Source: Thiohalobacter sp. (lineage in GTDB: Bacteria > Pseudomonadota > Gammaproteobacteria > DSM-19610). From it: a DNA stretch of 41,734 nucleotides. Below the pieces are notes generated by a model. That model saw only the letters and a program-made list of their open reading frames with translations, ran no database searches and had not been told where the DNA came from. A program made the translations under genes and the position numbers. Positions 15,710 to 23,249 of this stretch are shown here, in pieces (the first letter of the stretch is position 1; every line of letters starts with the position of its first letter). The stretch lies in assembly GCA_026984515.1 (NCBI GenBank), contig JALSRZ010000130.1, forward strand, positions 1 through 41,734, given 5' to 3'.

Positions 15710-16925
15710 ACAGCCTGACCCAGACAGTATCTGCAACCGGGATCCCGTTAAATGAAGTATTCCATTCCATGGAATAGGTGCTCACCTTCCCGAAAACCAC
15801 CTGACTGCCAATCTCCAGCCCCGCATCAGGAATCACATCGCCAGAATACGGCACGTAGTATTTTCCGATAAAATCCGACTCGTAACAGGAAGGCCCAAAG
15901 AACTGCACTACGCACCCCTTGTCGTGGTGCGGTTCAAAGAAGTGTAACAGGCTGGGAGACGACCAGTGCAGGTGACTTTTTCCGGACAGATCCAGCGTAC
16001 ACCTGACAATATCCCCCGCACGGGAAAGATTGACAACTGTGCCGACAGCGTAACCTGCCGGCTCGGCGTACCAGCGCCCGGGCTCAAACAGTATGGAGCA
16101 GGGTTCAGGAAACCGCTTCCGGGCACTGTCCAGCACTTCCCTGATATCCTGCCTCGACAGGTGGTGCCAGCCCCCCCCGAGGTTGATACACGCGGCAGGC
16201 ATATCCAGCAGCGCCCCCAGCTTCCCCAGTCCTTCAAGAAGGGTGTTGTAAGTGGATTTCCTGTTGACCTCACTGCCGTGATGAACATGAAACCCGATCG
16301 GTTTTTTCCCCTTTATGGCAGGGGTCTGCAGGAGTTGTCCGATTTCACTGACAGTAAATCCGAACCGGGTAACCGGGTAGTAAGCAGGATCATGCGGTTT
16401 TGATGCTCCCAGGAGGCTTGAGCCCTGGACTCTCAAAAGATACTCGCAGGGATCCTGCTGCGCCAGATGTCTTGCAAGCTGCGCCGGACTATCCAGCGTG
16501 ACAACGAGCTTGTTACCCTTGCTGCGAAAGTCTTCCATCCTGTCTGTTATTACAGGCGACGTAACTGAAACCAGCTTGCCCCGCAGGTCGTCTGGCAACA
16601 GCGAATACTCGTTCAGGTTTGAAACATCATAGCCACCAAGATGCTGTTGAGCCAGGCACAGGAAGTCCCGATCGGTGCAGCTTTTCACCGCCAGAAGTGG
16701 CGTCACCGAAAACGCTTTTGACGTTTCAGCCAGCCAGCGCATCCGGGATTCCACGACACCCAGATCGAATACCAGTGTTGGTCGGGTAACATTGGCAGAG
16801 GCCAGCCATCCGTGCACAGGATGCGAAGTCACGTTGCTGCCTATCGCCTGATTCAGCGCAACGGCAAACTTCTCCCTGCCCACACCGGGTTTACCGAATT
16901 GATTGAGTTCTATCAGGATAGACAT
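15708..16925 (-). CDS. Fold-type-III PLP enzyme (DAP/ornithine decarboxylase-like)
   Basis: The 405-aa product fits the alanine-racemase-fold decarboxylase superfamily, which includes DAP, ornithine and carboxynorspermidine decarboxylases. Landmarks are VTPLLAVKSCTD with Schiff-base Lys81, GFHVHHGSEV at about 211-220, INLGGGWH at about 247-254 and EPGRWYAEPAG at about 281-291 for PLP phosphate binding. In the C-terminal beta domain are FFGPSCYESD at about 342-351, whose Cys347 is expected to complete the partner subunit active site, and STYSMEWNTSFNG ending at 394. The substrate cannot be assigned; the family also decarboxylates carrier-bound or unusual amino acids. It converges on the SET gene, sharing a terminator, and is divergent from the GT41 gene at 17081. 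Confidence 0.82.
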   Translation of the reverse strand: MSILIELNQFGKPGVGREKFAVALNQAIGSNVTSHPVHGWLASANVTRPTLVFDLGVVESRMRWLAETSKAFSVTPLLAVKSCTDRDFLCLAQQHLGGYDVSNLNEYSLLPDDLRGKLVSVTSPVITDRMEDFRSKGNKLVVTLDSPAQLARHLAQQDPCEYLLRVQGSSLLGASKPHDPAYYPVTRFGFTVSEIGQLLQTPAIKGKKPIGFHVHHGSEVNRKSTYNTLLEGLGKLGALLDMPAACINLGGGWHHLSRQDIREVLDSARKRFPEPCSILFEPGRWYAEPAGYAVGTVVNLSRAGDIVRCTLDLSGKSHLHWSSPSLLHFFEPHHDKGCVVQFFGPSCYESDFIGKYYVPYSGDVIPDAGLEIGSQVVFGKVSTYSMEWNTSFNGIPVADTVWVRL

Positions 16926-17080
16926 GAAAAAGAATGCATTGCGGCCTGATTACGCCTGTTTTTGATAACAACATTGTACCCTTGCCTGCACGTTAGTAAA
17001 GATCAGGGAACCCGTAACAGTTCGCGCTATTGTGCTACTATAACCGCTGAATAACCCACTGGTTGCAGCCTGTTTTCCTG

Positions 17081-18952
17081 ATGGCGAAGCATCAAAAGAA
17101 AAATGATCCGCAGCGAAAAGCGCGTCACCTGGCCAGTACAAACCGCCTGGACGAGGCACGTGAACTTTACCTGAAAATCTGCCGCAGGCAGCCGCAGGAC
17201 GGGGGGGCATGGCTCGGACTGGCCGAAACCTGTCGCAAACTGGGGTTGCTGCAGGAAGCCTGGCGAGCCGCCCGCAAGCTTCTTGAGATAGATTCTCACG
17301 ACCCGGACGCCCTGCATGTACTTGGCTCAATACTGCACAGACAGGGGCATCTCGAAGCCGCGGTCAACAACTACCGACAGGCCCTGCAGATCGATCCCGG
17401 CAAGGTGGAAACCCACTATTTCCTGGCCAATGCGCTGCGCGAACAGGGCTTTTTTGAAGCCGCCGAGAACGAATATCAACGCACGATTGCACTGCAACCT
17501 GATCATGTCGAAGCGCTGAACAATCTGTCTGCACTGTTAACCAACCGGGGAAGGATCCAGCAAGCCGCCGAATTACTGCAACGCGCCCTCCGCGTACGTC
17601 CGGACAGTCACCAGATGCTCATCAACCTGGGCCGCGCAAACCTGCACGCCGGAAATGCAGTTGAAGCTGCGACCGTCTTCCGCCGGGTAATCGAACTGCA
17701 ACCAGGACTGGCCGATGCGCACAGCAATCTGCTGGCCTGCCTCAATTACCTGCCGGGACTGGAACCCCGCACTGTTTTCGAGCAACATCAGAGCTGGGCC
17801 ACGGCACACACCTGCACCATCGCGCCAAACAATACCTGGTACAACGATCCGGACCCACACCGTCGGCTGCACGTGGCGTACCTTTCCGCGGACCTGTGCG
17901 AACATTCAGTGGCTCGCTTCCTGCAGCCGGTACTGGCCAGTCATGACCATGAATCCCTTGAAATCACCTGCTATTCCGACGTAACGAAGCCGGATGCGAT
18001 CACCAGGCAGCTACGCGGGCTTTGCAACCATTGGCGTGAGACTGCCAGTCTCTCCGACGAGCAGCTTGCCGGGCTGGTCACCAGGGACAAAATCGATATT
18101 CTGGTCGACCTTGCCGGACACACGGCACACAACCGGCTGCTCGTTTTCGCGCACAAACCTGCTCCCCTGCAGGTATCCTGGCTGGGCTACCCCAATACCA
18201 CCGGTCTGGCCAGCATCGATTTCAGGCTGACCGATGCCAGGGCAGACCCTCCGGGGGAAACCGATGCGCTGCACACGGAATCCCTGCTGCGTCTGCCGCG
18301 CAGCTTTATCTGCTACGGCCCCCCGCAGGATGCGCCCGAGCCCACCACACCTCCTTCACAGTCCGCGGGCCACATCACCTTCGGCTCGTTCAATAATCTT
18401 GCCAAGACGACCCCGGAACTCATCGAAACCTGGTCCCGGATCCTGTCCGCAGTACCGGGCTCCCGCCTGCTGCTGAAGAGTCGCGCCACCGCTGACCCGG
18501 CCACCAGGCAGCGCCTGCTCGCCCTGTTTTCCGCAGCAGATGTCAACGTGGAACGGATCGGCTTCCTGAACCCGGAACCCTCCCACTTCGAACACCTGGC
18601 CGCCTACCGCCAGATTGATATCGCGCTGGACACCTTTCCCTACCATGGCACCACCACGACCTGCGAAGCCCTCTGGATGGGTATCCCGGTAATCACCCGG
18701 GCAGGACCGGTGCACGCCGCTCGCGTAGGCGTCAGCCTGTTGGCACAGGTGGGACTCGACCAGCTGGTGGCAACCGGAGAGAAAGAGTATATCCGTACAG
18801 CAGCCCGGCTGGCAGGCGACCGGGAACTCCTGGCAACCCTGCATCACACCCTGCGCGGAACCATGCGCCGCTCCTCCCTGTGCGACGCGGCAGGTTTCAC
18901 CGCCGAACTGGAACAGGCCTATCGAAAAATGTGGGTTGACTGGTGTCAGTAG
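17081..18952 (+). CDS. TPR protein with O-GlcNAc-transferase (GT41, SPINDLY-like) catalytic domain
   Basis: This 623-aa protein has about six TPR units over residues 10-220 (for example ALHVLGSILHRQGHLEAAV, ALNNLSALLTNRGRIQQAA) and a GT41 domain over about 260-620. Landmarks are RLHVAYLSADLCEHSVARF with the conserved His at about 273, DILVDLAGHTAHNRLLVF, VSWLGYPNTTGLASIDFRL, ITFGSFNNLAKTTPE with the UDP-contacting Lys at about 440, and LDTFPYHGTTTTCEALWMG. These blocks are close to the usual bacterial SPINDLY/OGT pattern, so activity is likely. The ATG at 17081 is preferred over a TTG at 17063. It overlaps the next GT41 gene by 10 bp, so the two should be co-expressed. The acceptor is unknown. 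Confidence 0.9.
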   Translation: MAKHQKKNDPQRKARHLASTNRLDEARELYLKICRRQPQDGGAWLGLAETCRKLGLLQEAWRAARKLLEIDSHDPDALHVLGSILHRQGHLEAAVNNYRQALQIDPGKVETHYFLANALREQGFFEAAENEYQRTIALQPDHVEALNNLSALLTNRGRIQQAAELLQRALRVRPDSHQMLINLGRANLHAGNAVEAATVFRRVIELQPGLADAHSNLLACLNYLPGLEPRTVFEQHQSWATAHTCTIAPNNTWYNDPDPHRRLHVAYLSADLCEHSVARFLQPVLASHDHESLEITCYSDVTKPDAITRQLRGLCNHWRETASLSDEQLAGLVTRDKIDILVDLAGHTAHNRLLVFAHKPAPLQVSWLGYPNTTGLASIDFRLTDARADPPGETDALHTESLLRLPRSFICYGPPQDAPEPTTPPSQSAGHITFGSFNNLAKTTPELIETWSRILSAVPGSRLLLKSRATADPATRQRLLALFSAADVNVERIGFLNPEPSHFEHLAAYRQIDIALDTFPYHGTTTTCEALWMGIPVITRAGPVHAARVGVSLLAQVGLDQLVATGEKEYIRTAARLAGDRELLATLHHTLRGTMRRSSLCDAAGFTAELEQAYRKMWVDWCQ

Positions 18953-21033
18953 GCAAACAGGACAACATATCCGGACTGCTGGAAAGTGCGTTACGGCACC
19001 ACCAGGCCGGCGAGCTGAATGAAGCAGAAAAACTGTACCGGGAAGTCCTCGCCTGCGAAGCCGTGCATCCCAGGGCACTGTATCTACTCGGCACCCTGAA
19101 AGCGCAAGGCGGCGATACGGCAGAGGCAGTTCGCTATCTCAGGGAGGCAACCCGGCATGACCCCGGTTTCAACGCAGCCTGGCTCAACCTGGGGAATGCC
19201 CTGCTACAACTTGCCAATGCCGATGAAGCCGAAACCTGCTACCGCAAGGCCATCAAGACTGCTCCGGAACAGGCAGACGCATACTTCGGGCTCGGTCGCA
19301 CCCTGCTCTCGCTGCGCCGCTATAACGAAGCACAGGATGAGCTGAAACGGGCACTTGCACTCAAACCACAGTTCGCAGAAGCACAATACCAGCTGGGAAA
19401 AGCCTTTTTCCTACTGGGAAAACTGACAGAGGCTGAAAACAGTTACCGGCAAGCGTTGCGACAGAATCCACAACTGTTACATATCTATACCGATCTGGGC
19501 AGAACGCTGCGAACGCTGGGGAAGCTCGATGAGGCAGCTGCAGCCTACCGGGAAATTATCCGGGCACGACCCGAAGCGGCCGATGCCTGGAATAACCTCG
19601 GTAACGTCCTGCGCCAGCAATCGCGCATGGATGATGCAGCCGAATGTTACCGGCGCGCCCTCTCGATAGATCCGAAGCTGGCCGAAACGCAAAATAACCT
19701 GGGGAATGTACTCAAGACCCTGGGACGACTCGATGAAGCCGCAGGCTGTTATCGACAGGCGATTCAACTCAAACCCGGTTTCATACAGGCACACAGCAAT
19801 CTCCTGCTGTGCCTGAACTACATTCCGGGTTACGATGAACAGCAGCTGTTCCGGGAACATCTGCACTGGGCAGCAACGCACACCCCCACCCGTCCGGTGA
19901 GCGGTAAGTACAGTAATATTCCGGACCCGGGGCGCCGTTTGCGCGTGGGCTACGTTTCCCCTGATTTCCGGACCCACGCGGTTACCCGGTTTTTCGAACC
20001 CCTGTATGCCCATCACAATCATGAAGTGGTCGAAACCATCTGCTATGCGCAGCTGGTCAAAGGTGATGAGACCACCGAACGGCTGCAGTCCATGTCCGAT
20101 GGATGGCGCCGCACCATTGGCATGACCCAGGCAGGGCTGGCCGAACAGATCCGGGAGGATGCTATCGATATCCTGGTGGATCTTGCCGGCCATACGGCGC
20201 GCAATCGTCTGCCGGTATTCAGGCTGCGGCCAGCGCCGCTACAGATCTCCTGGCTGGGCTACCCGAACACCACCGGTATGGCCACCCTGGACTACCGGCT
20301 GACCGATGCCATTGCTGATCCTGACGGAGCGGACCGGTTCTACACGGAACGGCTGTTGCGGCTGGAAAACGGTCTTACCTGCTTTCTGCCACCGACCGAT
20401 GCGCCAGACCCCGGCCCCCTGCCGGCCGGCGGCTCCGGCCGGGTAACATTTGGCTCACTGAATAACCTGGTGAAACTCAATGACCAGGTAATCGCGCTCT
20501 GGAGCCGCGTACTCAGGCAGGTTCCGGGCGCCCGTTTACTGCTTTTTCGGGATATGCTGCAGGGAAAGGTCGCGGAACGGGTACAATCGGGGTTCGAGCA
20601 GCATGGTATTAATAGCAGCCAGCTTGAATTACGTCACGAAGCAGGTAGCGGCAATACATACCTCAACGTCTACCAGGAAATCGACATCGCCCTGGACCCG
20701 TTTCCGTGGAACGGCCACGTTACCAGTTGCGAAGCCCTGTGGATGGGCGTGCCGGTAATTGCCCTGCTGGGACCGGCACATCGGGGACGCCTGGCAGCGA
20801 GTGTGCTGCACCAGGTCGGCCTGGAATCCCTGGTCGCCCGGGACCCCGATGACTATGTGCACATCGCCTCCGAGCTGGCCAGGGATGTACGAGGGATGGA
20901 GCAACTACGTTCAGGCCTGCGTCAGCGGGTAGCGGAATCGCCATTGTGTGACGGCCCTGGCATGGCGCTCGAGGTGGAAGCCATCTACCGCAAGCTGTGG
21001 CACCACTGGTGCACAGGCCGGGATACCCGCTAG
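18943..21033 (+). CDS. TPR protein with O-GlcNAc-transferase (GT41, SPINDLY-like) catalytic domain, second tandem copy
   Basis: The 696-aa product has a longer TPR array than its neighbour (about eight units, residues 10-290, including AWLNLGNALLQLANADEAE and AWNNLGNVLRQQSRMDDAA), then a GT41 domain over about 328-690. It shows RLRVGYVSPDFRTHAVTRF with the conserved His at about 343, DILVDLAGHTARNRLPVF, ISWLGYPNTTGMATLDYRL, FGSLNNLVKLND with the Lys at about 510, and LDPFPWNGHVTSCEALWMG. The likely start is GTG at 18943, inside the end of the upstream GT41 gene, implying translational coupling. Its TAG stop is the first triplet of a palindromic repeat. Different TPR length and active-site loops suggest a different substrate set from the first copy. 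Confidence 0.9.
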   Translation: MSVGKQDNISGLLESALRHHQAGELNEAEKLYREVLACEAVHPRALYLLGTLKAQGGDTAEAVRYLREATRHDPGFNAAWLNLGNALLQLANADEAETCYRKAIKTAPEQADAYFGLGRTLLSLRRYNEAQDELKRALALKPQFAEAQYQLGKAFFLLGKLTEAENSYRQALRQNPQLLHIYTDLGRTLRTLGKLDEAAAAYREIIRARPEAADAWNNLGNVLRQQSRMDDAAECYRRALSIDPKLAETQNNLGNVLKTLGRLDEAAGCYRQAIQLKPGFIQAHSNLLLCLNYIPGYDEQQLFREHLHWAATHTPTRPVSGKYSNIPDPGRRLRVGYVSPDFRTHAVTRFFEPLYAHHNHEVVETICYAQLVKGDETTERLQSMSDGWRRTIGMTQAGLAEQIREDAIDILVDLAGHTARNRLPVFRLRPAPLQISWLGYPNTTGMATLDYRLTDAIADPDGADRFYTERLLRLENGLTCFLPPTDAPDPGPLPAGGSGRVTFGSLNNLVKLNDQVIALWSRVLRQVPGARLLLFRDMLQGKVAERVQSGFEQHGINSSQLELRHEAGSGNTYLNVYQEIDIALDPFPWNGHVTSCEALWMGVPVIALLGPAHRGRLAASVLHQVGLESLVARDPDDYVHIASELARDVRGMEQLRSGLRQRVAESPLCDGPGMALEVEAIYRKLWHHWCTGRDTR

Positions 21034-21083
21034 CCCGAATTTCTCACCGGGTTCCGTAGCGAGGCGGTGAGAAATGCGGGCTA
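21031..21083. repeat. Short palindromic element (REP/MITE-like), short form
   Basis: This 53-bp unit consists of TAGCCCGAATTTCTCACCG, a 15-bp loop (GGTTCCGTAGCGAGG), and CGGTGAGAAATGCGGGCTA. The 19-bp arms match at 18 of 19 positions. The loop is identical to the corresponding stretch of the 182-bp element at 36327-36508. It lies between convergent genes and could also work as a transcription barrier. The first TAG is the stop codon of the GT41 gene. Confidence 0.85.
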
Positions 21084-21127
21084 GTGAAAATAACGAACGT
21101 GATGCCCGATACTATAGGGTTTCCCGG

Positions 21128-23014
21128 TTAGTCGCAGTTTATACCTGCTGCTTCAAGCTGCTCGCGGAGTGGTCGCAGGTACTGCTCATAATGTCTCCAA
21201 CGCTCCAGTGACCGGGTGTACATGGGTTGTCGAACCTGTTCATAACTGAGAGTAAAGACAAAACGGTTCGTAGCGTGAAAGTCAAGGCAGCGCTCATCCC
21301 ATTCCAGGCCGCAGAATTTTACAATCTCCCGGCTGTAACGTTCCTGCTCACACACCAGGTCAGCATACGAAACCTGCAGCACATGATCGGGAAAAACGCG
21401 TGCCCAGTGCTGCATCAGCCTGTGGTACTGGATATAGAATTCCCCAGCCGTCTTCAAATCATAGGAGAAGTCGTGCCCTATGGTGCCAAAGTCTGAAAAA
21501 AAACAGGACAGACAGGTATCCAGTGGGTGGCGTATACACTGGATAATACGCGCAGCGGGGAAAAGTTGTGCTATCAAACCAACATAGACGAGATTGTAAG
21601 GCATCTTGTCTGTGACCCTTGCTGCCGTCCCGCCCAGCTCCATGAGCGTCCGCAAGTGCTGCTCCGCGGCAACATCCAGCGATTCCCGGGTGACATACCT
21701 GGCCAGCCCGGGAAATGTGAGCCCCGGGTAATCAACGGTAAAGCGCCGCACAATCCTGGAAATATGCGGTAACTCCCCGGCACCGAACACCTCCGGGTGG
21801 GAGGCAAGGATCTGCTCGACAAGACTAGTGCCGGAACGTGGCATACCGACAATGAATACCGGCAGTTCCGTACAGCTGTCAGCGCGGCGCATACTCCCTG
21901 CAAATTCCTCACTGTAGGTGGCAATAATTCCGTCTACCAGTCGAACCTGTGCCTCGCGGTTGAAATCCGCAGGCGTCAGGGCGTTTGCCTGCTCGAAATG
22001 CCGGAAAGCCGTGTCATAGTCACCAAACTCATCGTAGTGCCTGCCCAGCTGAAAATGGATACCTGCAGCAGCTTCAACACGCATATCCGGCCGTTCACCA
22101 AGAAATCTCTCCAACTCTCTGACAGCCTGGTCCCGCTTCCCGATGTGTTTGCTGATATCGAAGAATACCGGGAGCGCACTGCCATACCCCGCCTCTACCA
22201 GGGGTCGCAGCAGATCATGTGATTTTACGTATTCGCCCAGTTGCTCGAATATTTTCGCCTGCGCCAGAATCACTTCTCGCCAGCCGGGCACCAGGCGGGC
22301 CGCCTTACCGTAGCTGTGGAGCGATTCCTGCAACCGGCCGGCATGATGCAGCGCATTGGCAAGTGCACGATGGGCGTTCGGGAACTTCGGGTTGACACGT
22401 ACTGCACGCTGCAGGATTTCGATGGCGTCTTCATACCGGCTCCTGGCAACATAGGCATCCCCCAGGTTGGTCATGGTCTCGATACTGTCCGGTTGCAGTT
22501 GCAGGGCACGGTGCAGCAAAGGAACAGCCTCCTCAGCATTTCCAAGATTCTTCAGGTGAGTTCCCAGGTTATTCAGACCTGCAACATGATTCGGACTGAG
22601 TTCAAGTAGCTTGCGGTAGGCAATAGTGGCTTCGTCAAGGAGGGCTGCTTGCCGAAGCGCGTTGGCAAAAAAGTAATGCGCTTCTACCAGCTCGGGATCC
22701 AGCCGGACAGCTTCCCGGTAACAGGACAGCGCTTCATCCAGCTTGCCCTGCTGCTGGAGGGCGGCACCGAGTGCCTGGTGGGCGGATGCAAGGTTTGGCT
22801 GTAATGAGACAGCCTTGCGACAACACTGCTCTGCCTCCTTAAACGCCCCTAGGCGCCGCTGAACAACGCCCAGCGCTACCCAGGCATCTGCATCCCCCGG
22901 AGTCTGCTGACATACCTTCTCAAGTCCCGCTTTTGCCCGGGAAAACTGGTTATCAGCCAGAAACAAATCAACCTGCTTCTTCAATTTTTGTACCTGGTCT
23001 GCATTTCCGGTCAT
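21128..23014 (-). CDS. TPR-sulfotransferase fusion (TPST-like)
   Basis: The 628-aa protein has a TPR array over about residues 10-330 (AWVALGVVQRRLGAFKEAE and similar) and a C-terminal sulfotransferase over about 378-628. The phosphosulfate loop is PVFIVGMPRSGTSLVEQIL, followed by ASHPEVFGAGEL. The 3'-phosphate motif is IIQCIRHPLDTCLSCFFSDF. The C-terminal signature shared with its three paralogues here reads CGLEWDERCLDFH, then SYEQVRQPMY and RWRHYEQYL. The family is related to tyrosylprotein sulfotransferases, so protein Tyr sulfation is possible but unproven. The ATG at 23014 starts TPR-like sequence; the extension to 23146 runs into a repeat and is rejected. The next gene on the strand is another copy. 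Confidence 0.9.
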   Translation of the reverse strand: MTGNADQVQKLKKQVDLFLADNQFSRAKAGLEKVCQQTPGDADAWVALGVVQRRLGAFKEAEQCCRKAVSLQPNLASAHQALGAALQQQGKLDEALSCYREAVRLDPELVEAHYFFANALRQAALLDEATIAYRKLLELSPNHVAGLNNLGTHLKNLGNAEEAVPLLHRALQLQPDSIETMTNLGDAYVARSRYEDAIEILQRAVRVNPKFPNAHRALANALHHAGRLQESLHSYGKAARLVPGWREVILAQAKIFEQLGEYVKSHDLLRPLVEAGYGSALPVFFDISKHIGKRDQAVRELERFLGERPDMRVEAAAGIHFQLGRHYDEFGDYDTAFRHFEQANALTPADFNREAQVRLVDGIIATYSEEFAGSMRRADSCTELPVFIVGMPRSGTSLVEQILASHPEVFGAGELPHISRIVRRFTVDYPGLTFPGLARYVTRESLDVAAEQHLRTLMELGGTAARVTDKMPYNLVYVGLIAQLFPAARIIQCIRHPLDTCLSCFFSDFGTIGHDFSYDLKTAGEFYIQYHRLMQHWARVFPDHVLQVSYADLVCEQERYSREIVKFCGLEWDERCLDFHATNRFVFTLSYEQVRQPMYTRSLERWRHYEQYLRPLREQLEAAGINCD

Positions 23015-23115
23015 GATTATCTGGCTCTGGAACAGGAACGGAATCCCCTGTGGACTGCGTCCGGGCCGCGACTCTGTCCGAACCTGCTTCTGCATCAGGG
23101 AATATCTGTTTAATT

Positions 23116-23201
23116 CGTCATGGCAAGGAACGGAGTGAGGAGGCAATCTCTAACAGCCTGGTTCCATTATATGAGATCGCCTCGCTTCGCGAGCAATGAC
23201 G
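23116..23201. repeat. Imperfect inverted repeat (second palindromic family)
   Basis: The left arm begins CGTCATGGCAAGGAACGG and ends GGCAATCTC; the right arm runs GAGATCGCCTCGCTTCGCG then AGCAATGACG. The arms pair imperfectly around a roughly 23-nt loop. The pattern resembles the CGTCATTGCGAG...GCAATCTC palindromes scattered through many proteobacterial genomes (from memory). It lies in the gap between two same-strand TPR-sulfotransferase genes and is unrelated to the TAGCCCG element. Confidence 0.7.
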
Positions 23202-23249
23202 GGAATTTTGAATCAATCAGGGTTTCCTTAGCATATTTCAGTGATCAGG

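Noticed and set aside
2646-21033. Recent transfer of OGT genes from eukaryotes
   Set aside because: All three proteins lack the intervening domain of animal OGT and match the bacterial SPINDLY-like layout, so nothing in the sequence calls for a eukaryotic donor.
21031-21083. CRISPR repeat
   Set aside because: There are only two copies of the sequence family in the window, 15 kb apart, with no spacer array; the structure is that of a palindromic mobile or REP unit.
23015-23146. N-terminal extension of the TPR-sulfotransferase to 23146
   Set aside because: The extra 44 codons run into the inverted repeat at 23116-23201 and have no TPR-like content; the ATG at 23014 begins the recognisable protein.
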